DNA from: Macrococcoides animalis
GTDB lineage: Bacteria > Bacillota > Bacilli > Staphylococcales > Staphylococcaceae
Length of the DNA: 64,000 bases
Direction of reading: 5' to 3'
Assembly (NCBI RefSeq): GCF_047425875.1
Contig: NZ_CP179727.1
Coordinates: 2,356,001-2,420,000, forward strand
Part shown: positions 9,701-17,184 of the stretch, in pieces
Position numbering within the stretch: the stretch's first letter is position 1
Layout: the number at the start of each line of letters is the position of its first letter
Notes under the pieces: model-generated
What the model was told of the DNA's origin: nothing
Database searches by the model: none
Seen by the model: the letters and a program-made list of their open reading frames with translations, nothing else
Program-made: the position numbers and the translations under genes

Positions 9701-10103
9701 TGTTGTATCTAAAGTATTAGAACAAAATGAAATTTATGAAGACATTCAGTATAAAGACCAGTATTTAAATCCAAACGAATTAAGTATCAGTCAAATTACA
9801 GATCAATTGCACCAATTAAAATTAGGGAATGTTAAACAAAAGCAATTAATGAATCAAACTTTAAGAGCTGAACTTTATGATGAGATGCATCGTGCTACTT
9901 TAAATGAAGTTAAATCATTAATAGATCAATATGAAAATAAAATATTGCAATTAATCACCGACAATTCTAATGTAATGACTGAGCATATTAATGAAAAGAA
10001 CGCATTAATGCATCAAACGATGTATGATAAACTAGCTCAAAAAATTAATCAATCGATTATTAAAAATGTATCTGAAGCTATTCAAAAAATAGAGGTGGAA
10101 TAA
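6705..10103 (+). CDS. dynA: Double-headed dynamin-family GTPase (DynA-like)
   Basis: 1132 residues made of two fused dynamin-like halves. First GTPase: P-loop GHFSSGKSS at residues 47-55, DTPG near 135, NQID near 194. Second GTPase: P-loop GAFSAGKSA near 591, DSPG near 740, NAVD near 804. Each is followed by long helical stalk segments. The architecture matches Bacillus DynA, a membrane-tethering and fusing protein that helps the cell survive membrane damage and phage. RBS AAGAGG supports the start. The next gene shares one base with its stop (TAATG), so the three genes to 11867 form an operon. Confidence 0.92.
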   Translation: MKYHEQIKQLYQLKKEVEKSDNTILVEQINEIIKKIHQDHVVISFIGHFSSGKSSLINNIFNENILPSSPVPTTSNTAQIILSDQNNVRINLDNHTYSDLNHYEEIKKVNTLNHKIESVEINKVSDKFEVGTVIQDTPGIDATFKNHETSTMKFLLISDVVFYTVEYNHVNSEKNFDQIRALNTLGVPVVLVINQIDKHQDTELSFDAFKSVIADNISRWHLNIETILYTSIFDSPYNEINLAMPLMKKYAAQAQVNKDAYFERMINYIEATQIDYLQDKKQNLLSDLNIEEDEVERAHQKATESAAMNAEQAILTDDNNTLLLLNGVKEIIKNAYLMSFEMREKNRLMLETFADNYKVPGLFGKKAKLLGIQDEKVNEVVTAMNDIIEKQITFQLKEYYSKFSKYLTDTSIINDLSFNISNDQVRQLIKQQTSITNDYVLIYSDELKLFIERMILNRQKSWHEQFIKNINLSNLNTNTALSEETVKFDDYFVNEKFIESITTKNYLHYYIHVDESVDKLIGRDYVTFEMFEEGPKTIEKLAKATLTQDVTLERSTKILNQLSHVDYFKTDIEKINTQIERLNQNMTKIVVFGAFSAGKSAMINALLKEEILISSPNPTTASITEIQYGDKNYVTFKLEKDILKSLNDMMLTSTFEIETIPQWIKRYEGKLDLLSAQNRNFAEAIIQNYDRYVAYLNELTTIEVIDAEIKQYTAEDAHAAFVQKITLGVQNEFLKDKIIIDSPGTGSTNSRHTKETTEIIADSDLLIYVSYYNHVYTEKDKAFLSYLNEVEIINEDSQNFFVINAVDLAKDEEEMQSVVNYLASELQTINVDDPIYPVSSRNALKSYDDRFTAFISAIDHFVTSTSKQQKIKQINHHTDVLFDKAKALVTNYEAYEMQIKQRNAQYDQWLANGPIEGNVVGTVIRSIEDVLKEQTTYLKDKMKIQLYDVLKSEINTSSDLSTVNESYLHAVQHKLNEDLYLIMPRLNKAVQNQFNQAVSVVSKVLEQNEIYEDIQYKDQYLNPNELSISQITDQLHQLKLGNVKQKQLMNQTLRAELYDEMHRATLNEVKSLIDQYENKILQLITDNSNVMTEHINEKNALMHQTMYDKLAQKINQSIIKNVSEAIQKIEVE

Positions 10104-11002
10104 TGAAAATTTGGATTACAGAGCAGGAAGCTTATGATTTAATACAAAATGACGAGGCAGTATTATTTGATTGCCGAGGTGTTATGGATAATTTAGAACA
10201 AAGTATTCAAAACTATATGGATGAAAGAATTGAAGGTGCTGAATATATACATTCATTTCTAATGGGACAAAACCCAATGTCTGGTGGACGACATCCATTA
10301 CCGGATTTAAATGATTTTGTAGAAATGATTGAGGCAAATGCTCAAGGCAGAAAGATAATCGGTTATGACAATCGCAATAGTTTTTTTGGCACACGCTTTG
10401 TATTCTTATGTCATTTAGTTGGACTGGAGTGCTTTTTAATTCAAGAAGGCTATGAAGATATGAAAATATTAAAAAAATCTGTTGCAAATTCATTGCAAGG
10501 TAAACAACATGCGACTATAAAATTATATGAAAGCTCAGCAGATGAATATGAAATGCAGAAACAAAAATATCTAGAAAAGATGAATAGCGATTGTAATAAT
10601 CAATATAATAAAAATATCATAACTTTCTGTGATCATATTCAATCGTTAATTCAAACGCCTCAAAATGATGTTGTATTAATTGATGCACGTGCACATGAGC
10701 GATATATTGGTGCAAATGAACCTATGGATAAAATTGCTGGTCATATTCCGACAGCAATTAATATTTCTTTTAGTGAAGTGTATGCTGATGGCTTACCAAA
10801 AGATGAAGAAGCATTGCGAGAGGTCTTTAAATCTGTATTAGGTAAAGAAAGTGTAGTATACTGTGGTTCTGGATTAAGTGCGACACCATTGTACGTTGCG
10901 CTGAAAACGTTAAATGAAGATGTGCAAGTTTACGCTGGGAGTTACTCAGAGTGGGTGTCAATTTACCCTGAAATTATAGAAACAGGAGAATCATATGAAT
11001 AA
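10103..11002 (+). CDS. Sulfurtransferase with two rhodanese domains
   Basis: 299 residues. Two rhodanese modules: an N-terminal one (about 1-130) in which the active loop reads GYDNRN without cysteine, so it is inactive as usual for tandem enzymes, and a C-terminal one (about 165-295) with the active-site loop YCGSGLSATP. The family transfers sulfur from thiosulfate or 3-mercaptopyruvate to thiophilic acceptors; the substrate is not readable. It starts inside the stop of dynA and overlaps the exonuclease gene by eight bases. Confidence 0.85.
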   Translation: MKIWITEQEAYDLIQNDEAVLFDCRGVMDNLEQSIQNYMDERIEGAEYIHSFLMGQNPMSGGRHPLPDLNDFVEMIEANAQGRKIIGYDNRNSFFGTRFVFLCHLVGLECFLIQEGYEDMKILKKSVANSLQGKQHATIKLYESSADEYEMQKQKYLEKMNSDCNNQYNKNIITFCDHIQSLIQTPQNDVVLIDARAHERYIGANEPMDKIAGHIPTAINISFSEVYADGLPKDEEALREVFKSVLGKESVVYCGSGLSATPLYVALKTLNEDVQVYAGSYSEWVSIYPEIIETGESYE

Positions 11003-11867
11003 TTTATTAATCGTCGATGGGATGGCTTTATTATTCCGTCATTTCTTTGCAACGAGTTTACACAAGAATTATATGAAGAATTCAAAAGGTATACCAACGA
11101 ATGGTGTGCAAGGTTTTGTGCGTCACGTTGTAAGTGCAATTCATGATACAAATGCAACACATGTCATTGTTTGTTGGGATATGGGTGCTAAAACGTTCCG
11201 TAATGAAATTGATCCAAATTATAAAGCACACCGTCCTGCACCCCAAGATGAATTGATACCTCAATTTGATATGGTTCAAGAGATTTCAAGACAATTAGGA
11301 TTCCATAATATTGGGATTCAAAATTTTGAAGCAGATGATGTGATTGGTACATTAGCGAAGTCATTAGATAATTCTTACAATATTAAGGTTATTAGTGGAG
11401 ACCGTGATTTACTTCAATTATTAGATGAGCACATCGAAGTATGGTTAACTAAAAAAGGGTTTAATATTTATAATAAGTACGATAAAGCGCGTTTTATTGA
11501 AGAATATGAGTTACTACCAAAACAATTAATTGATGTAAAAGCATTTATGGGTGATTCAGCTGACGGTTATCCTGGTGTTAAAGGAATCGGAGAAAAAACT
11601 GCGCTTAAATTGATTCAAACATATGGAAGCGTTGATGGTGTATTAGATAATGTTCACGAATTACCTAAAGGACAACAAGCGAAGATAAATAATAGTATCG
11701 AGGCATTAAAATTATCTCATCAGTTGGCTGAAATTCATACTGAAGTGCCTATTCATTTGGAAGAGATTATTAGTGAAATGCCATTTTCAATTGATATAAC
11801 ATCAATGGTTCAAATTTGTGAAAATTTTGAATTGAAAGTTGCTAAAAATTATATATGTAAATTATAA
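10995..11867 (+). CDS. 5'-3' exonuclease (FEN/PolI N-terminal type, YpcP-like)
   Basis: 290 residues, a stand-alone version of the exonuclease domain of DNA polymerase I. Metal-binding acids are seen in order: LIVDGMALLFR near the start, NFEADDVIG near 115, SGDRDLLQLL near 135 and FMGDSADGYPG near 185, followed by the helix-hairpin-helix GVKGIGEKTALKLIQ. It should remove RNA primers or flaps. It overlaps the preceding gene by eight bases and ends at a terminator. Confidence 0.9.
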   Translation: MNNLLIVDGMALLFRHFFATSLHKNYMKNSKGIPTNGVQGFVRHVVSAIHDTNATHVIVCWDMGAKTFRNEIDPNYKAHRPAPQDELIPQFDMVQEISRQLGFHNIGIQNFEADDVIGTLAKSLDNSYNIKVISGDRDLLQLLDEHIEVWLTKKGFNIYNKYDKARFIEEYELLPKQLIDVKAFMGDSADGYPGVKGIGEKTALKLIQTYGSVDGVLDNVHELPKGQQAKINNSIEALKLSHQLAEIHTEVPIHLEEIISEMPFSIDITSMVQICENFELKVAKNYICKL

Positions 11868-11872
11868 TAGCC

Positions 11873-11913
11873 AGATCTTATTTCATTATTTAGATGGAAT
11901 AAGGTCTTTTTTT
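11873..11913 (+). terminator. Intrinsic terminator of the dynA operon
   Basis: 14-bp stem with G-U pairs, AGATCTTATTTCAT (11873-11886) / ATGGAATAAGGTCT (11894-11907), then seven T. Confidence 0.85.
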
Positions 11914-11999
11914 AGAAATTTAAAATTGTGACAAATGATAAAATTTTGAAATGTTAATTTTAGTTTTGTAATAGTCTTTATCTTAGTAAAATCAATGAA

Positions 12000-12027
12000 T
12001 TCAAAGATTTTAGCATATTTTTATAAT
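12000..12027 (+). promoter_or_regulatory. Putative promoter of the metalloprotease gene
   Basis: -10 TATAAT at 12022-12027 with -35 TTCAAA at 12000-12005 (16-base spacing). It would give a leader of about 120 bases. The 290-base stretch 11868-12157 holds this promoter, the upstream terminator and an imperfect GGTAAG...CTTACC repeat; no gene is seen in it. Confidence 0.4.
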
Positions 12028-12157
12028 AATTAAATGACTTTACGGTAAGCCGCAAATCAATATTCAGACTATTGTAAATTATGAATTAACATTATATATT
12101 TGTCTTACCAAAACATTCAAAAACTATTGCGTTTAAAATTAATAAAGGAGATGTCAA

Positions 12158-13645
12158 ATGAAAAATTTATTAAAAGTTACTGTAACTAGTCTTACAGCTT
12201 TAACACTTGCTTCACCATTTTCTTCGGTTGTTGAGGGAAAAACTTACATAGTTAACAACGAGAATACAGATCGTTTAGGAACATCAGAAGGTGTTGGTAC
12301 TATTAGTGCGAAAAATTTAGCACCAAAAGTTGTATTAAAATCACAAAATTCTGTAGTAAATAAAGATACTGAAATTTTTCAAATTGATAGAGATTTCGAT
12401 GTACCTAAAGTAAGTAAATCTCTTCGAACACAAAGTAAAGCTGAAATTCCAGGTATCGTTAAAGATTATCAAAAGGGTGATACGCGTGATTTCACGACAG
12501 TGAATATGGTCACGAATGCTGATGAAAAAACTTCAGCAAAATTATTGTATGATGGATCGAAAGCACAAGTTTGGGTTGCAGATAATCGTGTAACGGAAGC
12601 AAAAGCCAATCAAATTGGTCAGGAATTTGATAATAAAATTGGACCATTGGTTGAACAGAAGTTCTCAACACCATCTGATATTGATCAAAATGGTAAAATC
12701 AATATTTTAGTATTTGATATCAAAGATGATTATGAAACTACTAAAAGTTATGTCGGTGGATACTTCCATCCTCGAGATCTACTTATGATGTCTGGATCGA
12801 ACATGTCTGAAACATTTTACATGGATACCTATCCTTCTATGGGAAAAAACGCAGAAATGGATGTAACAAAAATCTATACAACGTTAGCACACGAATATCA
12901 ACATATGGTGAACTTTAACCGTAACGTATTAGTTGAAAAAGGTGACTTTATTAATGGAAAGATGGATACTTGGTTAAATGAGGCGTTCTCAATGGCTTCT
13001 GAACAAATTTATTCTAAGCAAGTACTAACGAAACGTATTGAATATTTCAATAAATCTCAAACTATTGCTAATGGCCGCTCAGTATTACAGTGGAACAATA
13101 ATGATGATGTATTATCTAACTACTCATTATCGTATTTGTTTGGTCAGTACTTAAGAACCCAATCCTCAAATGGTGATGCTATATTCAAAGAAATATTAGA
13201 AGATCAAGGTACAACAATTGAAACGTTACAACGTGCAATTCATAAAAATATAAGTCCAACGATGTCAGTCGGAGAATTCTTAACGAACTTCCGTGTTGCT
13301 TTAGAAAAACAAGAAGCTACAGGTAAATATGGATTTAAAGGCGAAGCTGGATTTGATACAATTCAACCAATTCATATTTCAAGCTTACCAAAAGGGTTAG
13401 CACCAGGAGGAGCGGTCGTTTTTGATGCGCAAGATACATTTAAAGTACCAACTGACAAAGGTGAAAACATTAAGTATGTTGAAGTGGATGGCACTTCTAC
13501 TACACCTGAAGAGCCAACTAGTGAGGAGCCAACGACGGAAGAACCAGCTACTATTGAAGCACCAACAACTGAAAGTCCAACAACTGAAAAACCTGGTACG
13601 AAACCATGTCCAGATGGTCGTATCTGGTGTCCAGGTAACTATTAA
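12158..13645 (+). CDS. Secreted zinc metalloprotease, hyicolysin-like (M30)
   Basis: 495 residues. Signal peptide at about 1-27 (KNLLK core, hydrophobic stretch, SVVEG/K). The zinc site is LAHEYQH (H245, E246, H249) with the downstream glutamate in WLNEAF (E275), the arrangement of the M30 family whose type member is the S. hyicus neutral metalloprotease ShpII/hyicolysin. After about residue 440 comes a low-complexity Pro/Thr/Glu tail of EEPTS-like repeats ending in PCPDGRIWCPGNY with two cysteines. There is no LPXTG anchor, so it is probably released. RBS AAGGAG supports the start. It is monocistronic, with a strong terminator downstream. Confidence 0.87.
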   Translation: MKNLLKVTVTSLTALTLASPFSSVVEGKTYIVNNENTDRLGTSEGVGTISAKNLAPKVVLKSQNSVVNKDTEIFQIDRDFDVPKVSKSLRTQSKAEIPGIVKDYQKGDTRDFTTVNMVTNADEKTSAKLLYDGSKAQVWVADNRVTEAKANQIGQEFDNKIGPLVEQKFSTPSDIDQNGKINILVFDIKDDYETTKSYVGGYFHPRDLLMMSGSNMSETFYMDTYPSMGKNAEMDVTKIYTTLAHEYQHMVNFNRNVLVEKGDFINGKMDTWLNEAFSMASEQIYSKQVLTKRIEYFNKSQTIANGRSVLQWNNNDDVLSNYSLSYLFGQYLRTQSSNGDAIFKEILEDQGTTIETLQRAIHKNISPTMSVGEFLTNFRVALEKQEATGKYGFKGEAGFDTIQPIHISSLPKGLAPGGAVVFDAQDTFKVPTDKGENIKYVEVDGTSTTPEEPTSEEPTTEEPATIEAPTTESPTTEKPGTKPCPDGRIWCPGNY

Positions 13646-13687
13646 GCTGAATATAAACAGAATAAAAGGTAGTTAATGTACAAAAGA

Positions 13688-13720
13688 AAGAGGATTAGAC
13701 CGGAGGTCTAATCCTCTTTT
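13688..13720 (+). terminator. Intrinsic terminator of the metalloprotease gene
   Basis: Perfect 14-bp stem AAGAGGATTAGACC / GGTCTAATCCTCTT with a 3-base loop and T end. The stretch from here to 13897 shows no gene. Confidence 0.88.
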
Positions 13721-13897
13721 GAATAGTTGAAAGGCAAAACGCACTATTCTTCGTTTTTGGTATGCACCCATCGAAAGATAATAAGATCATCAAAAAGATT
13801 CATAAATTCCGATTACGTAAGGCGTAAAGGTTAAGTAAAACGAAAAACGAGTCCGTTCAATATCTTGAAATTTCTTCCTACCGAAATTATAGTTGCT

Positions 13898-14422
13898 TTA
13901 TATTTGATTGATCAGTTCAATCTGAATCTTATGTTCATTATTGAACTGGTCAATGAGCATAGATTTTTGGTTTGCAGATGATTCAAGTTGTTCGATGTAA
14001 TTTAGTACAAACTTTTCTTCAATAATGCCTTCTTCAACAATTCCAACACCTGCAACAGCTTTAATTCTTTCTTGACCGAATCCAAATGAGATATTATTTT
14101 CTAATATTTGTACGATACGACGATCTTGTTTTAATGATTCAAGTAATTCTGATGGTGTGTATTTTTTACCGTCAAAGTGAATTTGTGCAGTACAATTTGC
14201 TTCGTGAATAGCTGTTTTTAATTGTGTAATATCATTTTTGATATTCTCAATTAATTGGATAGAGTCATGAACGAGAATACTTTTCTCTTCATTAATTATA
14301 CTTTTATTATTAAGCGCAATCGGTACCCGATATTCAGTTCTGAATTTTTCTAAGGCATTGTCTAATTGTGTGCGAAGTTTACTTGATATGAAAATCGCTT
14401 GTTGAATTGTAAAAGTATTCAT
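13898..14422 (-). CDS. Unrecognised helical protein (possibly DIP1984-like)
   Basis: 174 residues, no signal peptide or membrane helix, mostly predicted helix with heptad-like leucines and isoleucines. The middle segment (ITQLKTAIHEANCTAQIHF, then a DGKKYTPSELLE stretch and a KQDRRI helix) loosely resembles DIP1984-type proteins, but I cannot be sure. An in-frame TTG at 14437 falls in the ribosome site GGAGG; the ATG at 14422 is preferred. It is monocistronic and faces the metalloprotease gene. Function unknown. Confidence 0.65.
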   Translation of the reverse strand: MNTFTIQQAIFISSKLRTQLDNALEKFRTEYRVPIALNNKSIINEEKSILVHDSIQLIENIKNDITQLKTAIHEANCTAQIHFDGKKYTPSELLESLKQDRRIVQILENNISFGFGQERIKAVAGVGIVEEGIIEEKFVLNYIEQLESSANQKSMLIDQFNNEHKIQIELINQI

Positions 14423-14600
14423 AGATGAAGCCTCCAATGTTAAATAATGAAAATATTATATAATAATCAAATATTTTAATAAAGCAATATCAATGCATAA
14501 ATTGAATTTATTAGTATATTATTAGATTAAAAATAAAATGAAAGATTATGTTTAATGATAAATAAGTAATAAAAAAATCATATAAGAAAAGAGGAGAAAA

Positions 14601-14951
14601 ATGATTAAATACATACAGAACAACGATCTAACTGAAATGCCGAATTTAAAACAACGATTTTTTATATTAAACTTTACTGCATCGTGGTGTGGTCCTTGTA
14701 AAATGTTTCATCCAGTATTAGAAAAATTAGATGAAAAATATAACGAACATATACAAATCGTCAAAGTCGATATTGATAAAAATAGAGCACTTGCACAACA
14801 ATTTGAAATTTTGAGTGTTCCAACAACAATCATTATTGATAATGGTAAAGAACTACAACAATTAGCAGGTTTTATTCCTTTAGAAAACATGGAGTACATT
14901 GCTGAAGACTTGATTCATCCTCAGCCGTATGATGAAGATGACATTTTATAA
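14601..14951 (+). CDS. Thioredoxin-family protein
   Basis: 116 residues with the full thioredoxin active site WCGPCK (C30, C33), the cis-proline stretch SVPTTIII near 75, and an acidic tail HPQPYDEDD. Cytoplasmic, no signal peptide. It is a thiol-disulfide oxidoreductase, probably a side thioredoxin rather than the main TrxA because the tail and N-terminus diverge. RBS GAGGAG supports the start. Confidence 0.9.
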   Translation: MIKYIQNNDLTEMPNLKQRFFILNFTASWCGPCKMFHPVLEKLDEKYNEHIQIVKVDIDKNRALAQQFEILSVPTTIIIDNGKELQQLAGFIPLENMEYIAEDLIHPQPYDEDDIL

Positions 14952-14971
14952 CGTGTGATAAAAGTGTTTAT

Positions 14972-15005
14972 TTTATCAGTCGAATAATATAAAATGACTG
15001 ATAAA
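14972..15005. repeat. Inverted repeat in front of the Fic-like gene
   Basis: Perfect 10-bp arms TTTATCAGTC (14972-14981) and GACTGATAAA (14996-15005) separated by 14 A/T-rich bases that include a TATAAA-like -10. The right arm abuts the AGAGGTG ribosome site. It could be an operator or an RNA hairpin limiting translation. Confidence 0.5.
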
Positions 15006-15018
15006 GAGGTGAATTTTG

Positions 15019-15954
15019 ATGATATATGATGATCGATTAGTGAAACAAATGACGCGTATTCATGAGTACAAAGGGAAACAAACTATTTATCTACAATATA
15101 ATACGAAAGCATTAGAAAAAATGAAATTTGCAGGGCTTTATCACAATATCAAATATGCTTGTGCATTATCTGGAATCATAATTGCTGATACAAAGTTGAT
15201 GCAATTACTTCAATTTAGAAAGTCTTTCGATAATGAAGCTGAATCTCAAATTTCTGGATTTAGAGATGCGATGCTCTATGTCAGTGAAGATTATGAATTT
15301 ATTGATATCAATGTAGAGTCTATTATTTCATTGTTTCTTGAGATGACTTTAGGTGATGTTGATACAATCAATGCCATGTCAGAAGAAGATAGAGCAGCGC
15401 TTGAAAAGTTATGCCGATATTATAATGATAAAATGAATAAGCTTGAAACTAATGAATTGATTGAAATCTTTCATATCATTTACGTATTCATACAGTCCAA
15501 AGTATTTAATGAAAAAACGATGTTGTTCTCAAGGTTGTTGTTACATCTGTTGTTATTTAAGTCAGATATATTAGTGACACAATATCAAAGCATTGATCAA
15601 TTGGTATTTCAATCAATGAGTAATGGTAAATCGAAGTTGAGAAAAAAACAAATTGATGCTTTTAATTTTGAAGAAGAATCAATATATTTTACATATTACT
15701 TTGATAAATTAATCGAAAGTTATGAAGCTTTAGATTTTAATTTCAAATTAATTTTAAATGATAATATAACGCCTACTTATCGTATATTAAATGTACTTAA
15801 TCGCTCTTTCGAACCTATTTCACGCAGTGCTTTAGAAATTATGCTAGCAGATATTAGTAGAAAAACAATCGAAAGGGCGCTTGTACAACTTCAAAAGGAA
15901 GCCTTTATTGAAAAAGTGGGTCAAGGTAAGTCTACAAAATATCGTGTAATATAG
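15019..15954 (+). CDS. Fic-like protein with degenerate catalytic motif and C-terminal winged helix
   Basis: 311 residues. The layout resembles Fic proteins: a lead segment (about 65-105, EAESQISGFRDAMLYVSEDY then ISLFLEMTLGD) resembling the helix preceding the Fic core, a core helix pair around 145-185, and a C-terminal winged-helix module (about 265-310, SRSALEIMLADISRKTIERA). The Fic motif HPFxDGNGRxxR aligns with K161-R172 (KVFNEKTMLFSR): only F163, the acidic E165 and R172 remain, while His and the GNGR loop are lost. AMP transfer is therefore unlikely; a regulatory role through the winged helix is my inference. An in-frame TTG at 15016 exists; ATG at 15019 fits AGAGGTG. Confidence 0.6.
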   Translation: MIYDDRLVKQMTRIHEYKGKQTIYLQYNTKALEKMKFAGLYHNIKYACALSGIIIADTKLMQLLQFRKSFDNEAESQISGFRDAMLYVSEDYEFIDINVESIISLFLEMTLGDVDTINAMSEEDRAALEKLCRYYNDKMNKLETNELIEIFHIIYVFIQSKVFNEKTMLFSRLLLHLLLFKSDILVTQYQSIDQLVFQSMSNGKSKLRKKQIDAFNFEEESIYFTYYFDKLIESYEALDFNFKLILNDNITPTYRILNVLNRSFEPISRSALEIMLADISRKTIERALVQLQKEAFIEKVGQGKSTKYRVI

Positions 15955-15982
15955 AATGTTTCACGTGGATAAGGGTGATGGT

Positions 15983-16771
15983 ATGCTTGTATTTGCTGTC
16001 GATATGGATGGTACTTTGTTAAACAATGATAATGAATATAATCGTGTATTATTTAATCGTATTATTAATGAGTATAAAGGGATGTTTAAATTTCTTGTGG
16101 CAAGTAGTAATACGACGAATCATTTGCAATCATTTTTTGAAAATGATGATATATATTTTATTGGATCTAACGGTGCGGTCATAATGTATAAAGGAGATAT
16201 TCTTCATACGAGTTATATAACTGAAAATGATGTGAGAGGTGCAATTAAGTACTTAGAACGCAATTCAATCACTTCATATGTAGTGAGTACGCTGGATACA
16301 TCGTTTGCATCTACATCAGCGTCTGATGTATTTATAGAGCGCATGCATGGATACTACAGTGATTTAATAGTGAGTGCAAAGTTAAATATTCAATTAGTAA
16401 CTAAGATTACGATTGAAATGAACGATACTGAAAAAGATTACACCAAAAACATTATAAAAGATTTAAATCACGTATTAGATAACAGTATTGTAGTAGACAG
16501 TGGATTTAAATGCATTGACATCATAAATCAAAATGCTAATAAATCCGTTGCAATTCATAAGGTACTTGATATTTTAGGCGAAAATGTTGAATCATTATAT
16601 ACTTTCGGGGATAGTGATAACGACGTAGAAATGTTACAGATGACAGAGCATTCATACGCAATGGAAAATGCTAATGTACGAGTGAAAAAAATAGCAAAAC
16701 ATATTTGTCATAGTAACGAAAATGATGGTGTCTTAAAAACAATAGAAACAATATTAAAAAAAGAACTTTGA
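15983..16771 (+). CDS. HAD-superfamily phosphatase, Cof type
   Basis: 262 residues. Motif I AVDMDGTLLNND near residue 5-16 provides the nucleophilic aspartate and acid/base; motif II is VASSNTT; motif IV TFGDSDNDVEML near 210 binds magnesium. The cap domain is of the Cof (IIB) type, used on sugar phosphates, nucleotides and flavin precursors; the substrate is not readable. An ATG at 15956 is in frame, but AAGGGTGATGGT before 15983 decides the start. It follows the Fic-like gene closely. Confidence 0.88.
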   Translation: MLVFAVDMDGTLLNNDNEYNRVLFNRIINEYKGMFKFLVASSNTTNHLQSFFENDDIYFIGSNGAVIMYKGDILHTSYITENDVRGAIKYLERNSITSYVVSTLDTSFASTSASDVFIERMHGYYSDLIVSAKLNIQLVTKITIEMNDTEKDYTKNIIKDLNHVLDNSIVVDSGFKCIDIINQNANKSVAIHKVLDILGENVESLYTFGDSDNDVEMLQMTEHSYAMENANVRVKKIAKHICHSNENDGVLKTIETILKKEL

Positions 16772-16802
16772 GCAATATTATATATATTGCTGCAAAGTTC
16801 TT
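16761..16802. terminator. Shared hairpin across two convergent gene ends
   Basis: AAGAACTTTGAGCAATAT (16761-16778) pairs with ATATTGCTGCAAAGTTCTT (16784-16802). The hairpin covers the last codons of both the HAD and RNase H genes, flanked by A and T runs, so it likely ends transcription both ways. Confidence 0.7.
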
Positions 16803-17167
16803 CTTGCGATTGTATCTGCATGTTTGTTCTGATGCCTCGGGATCCAATTGATGAGTATTAAATCAAAATAAGGAATTAAATTAAGATATTCCTGTAAATA
16901 GGGTTTGAAAATAGTTTGTTTGACGTAATTTTTATCAATGGAATCAACGACTATTTTAGCATCGCTCTTGATTAATAGTGTTTTACATTCATGTTCTATA
17001 GCGAGTTTGATACCGATAATTAGACTCTGCCATTCTGCAACATGATTATCAATCTGTCCTAAGTATTCACCATATTCTAATTGTTTGTCCTCTAACTTAA
17101 GAACTATTCCACAAGCACTATGTAGTGGAGATTGTTTAGTTGATGCATCAATAAAGATTTGTGCCAT
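16778..17167 (-). CDS. RNase HI-family protein (reverse-transcriptase-like)
   Basis: 129 residues with the RNase H fold: acidic residues D7 (IFIDAST), E45 (HVAEWQSLI), D69 (LIKSDAK) and D118 (NKHADTIAR) match the four catalytic carboxylates. This short form is common in Bacillales beside the main RNase H enzymes and would cut RNA in RNA/DNA hybrids. Its stop lies six bases from the convergent HAD gene; it sits 17 bases after the transporter gene, probably in one minus-strand unit. Confidence 0.88.
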   Translation of the reverse strand: MAQIFIDASTKQSPLHSACGIVLKLEDKQLEYGEYLGQIDNHVAEWQSLIIGIKLAIEHECKTLLIKSDAKIVVDSIDKNYVKQTIFKPYLQEYLNLIPYFDLILINWIPRHQNKHADTIARRTLQQYI

Positions 17168-17184
17168 TATACACCCTCATTTAC

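Noticed and set aside
13422..13676. 84-codon plus frame over the metalloprotease tail
   Set aside because: Alternative frame through the Pro/Thr/Glu repeats; the leucine-rich repeat pattern is a by-product of the repeat.
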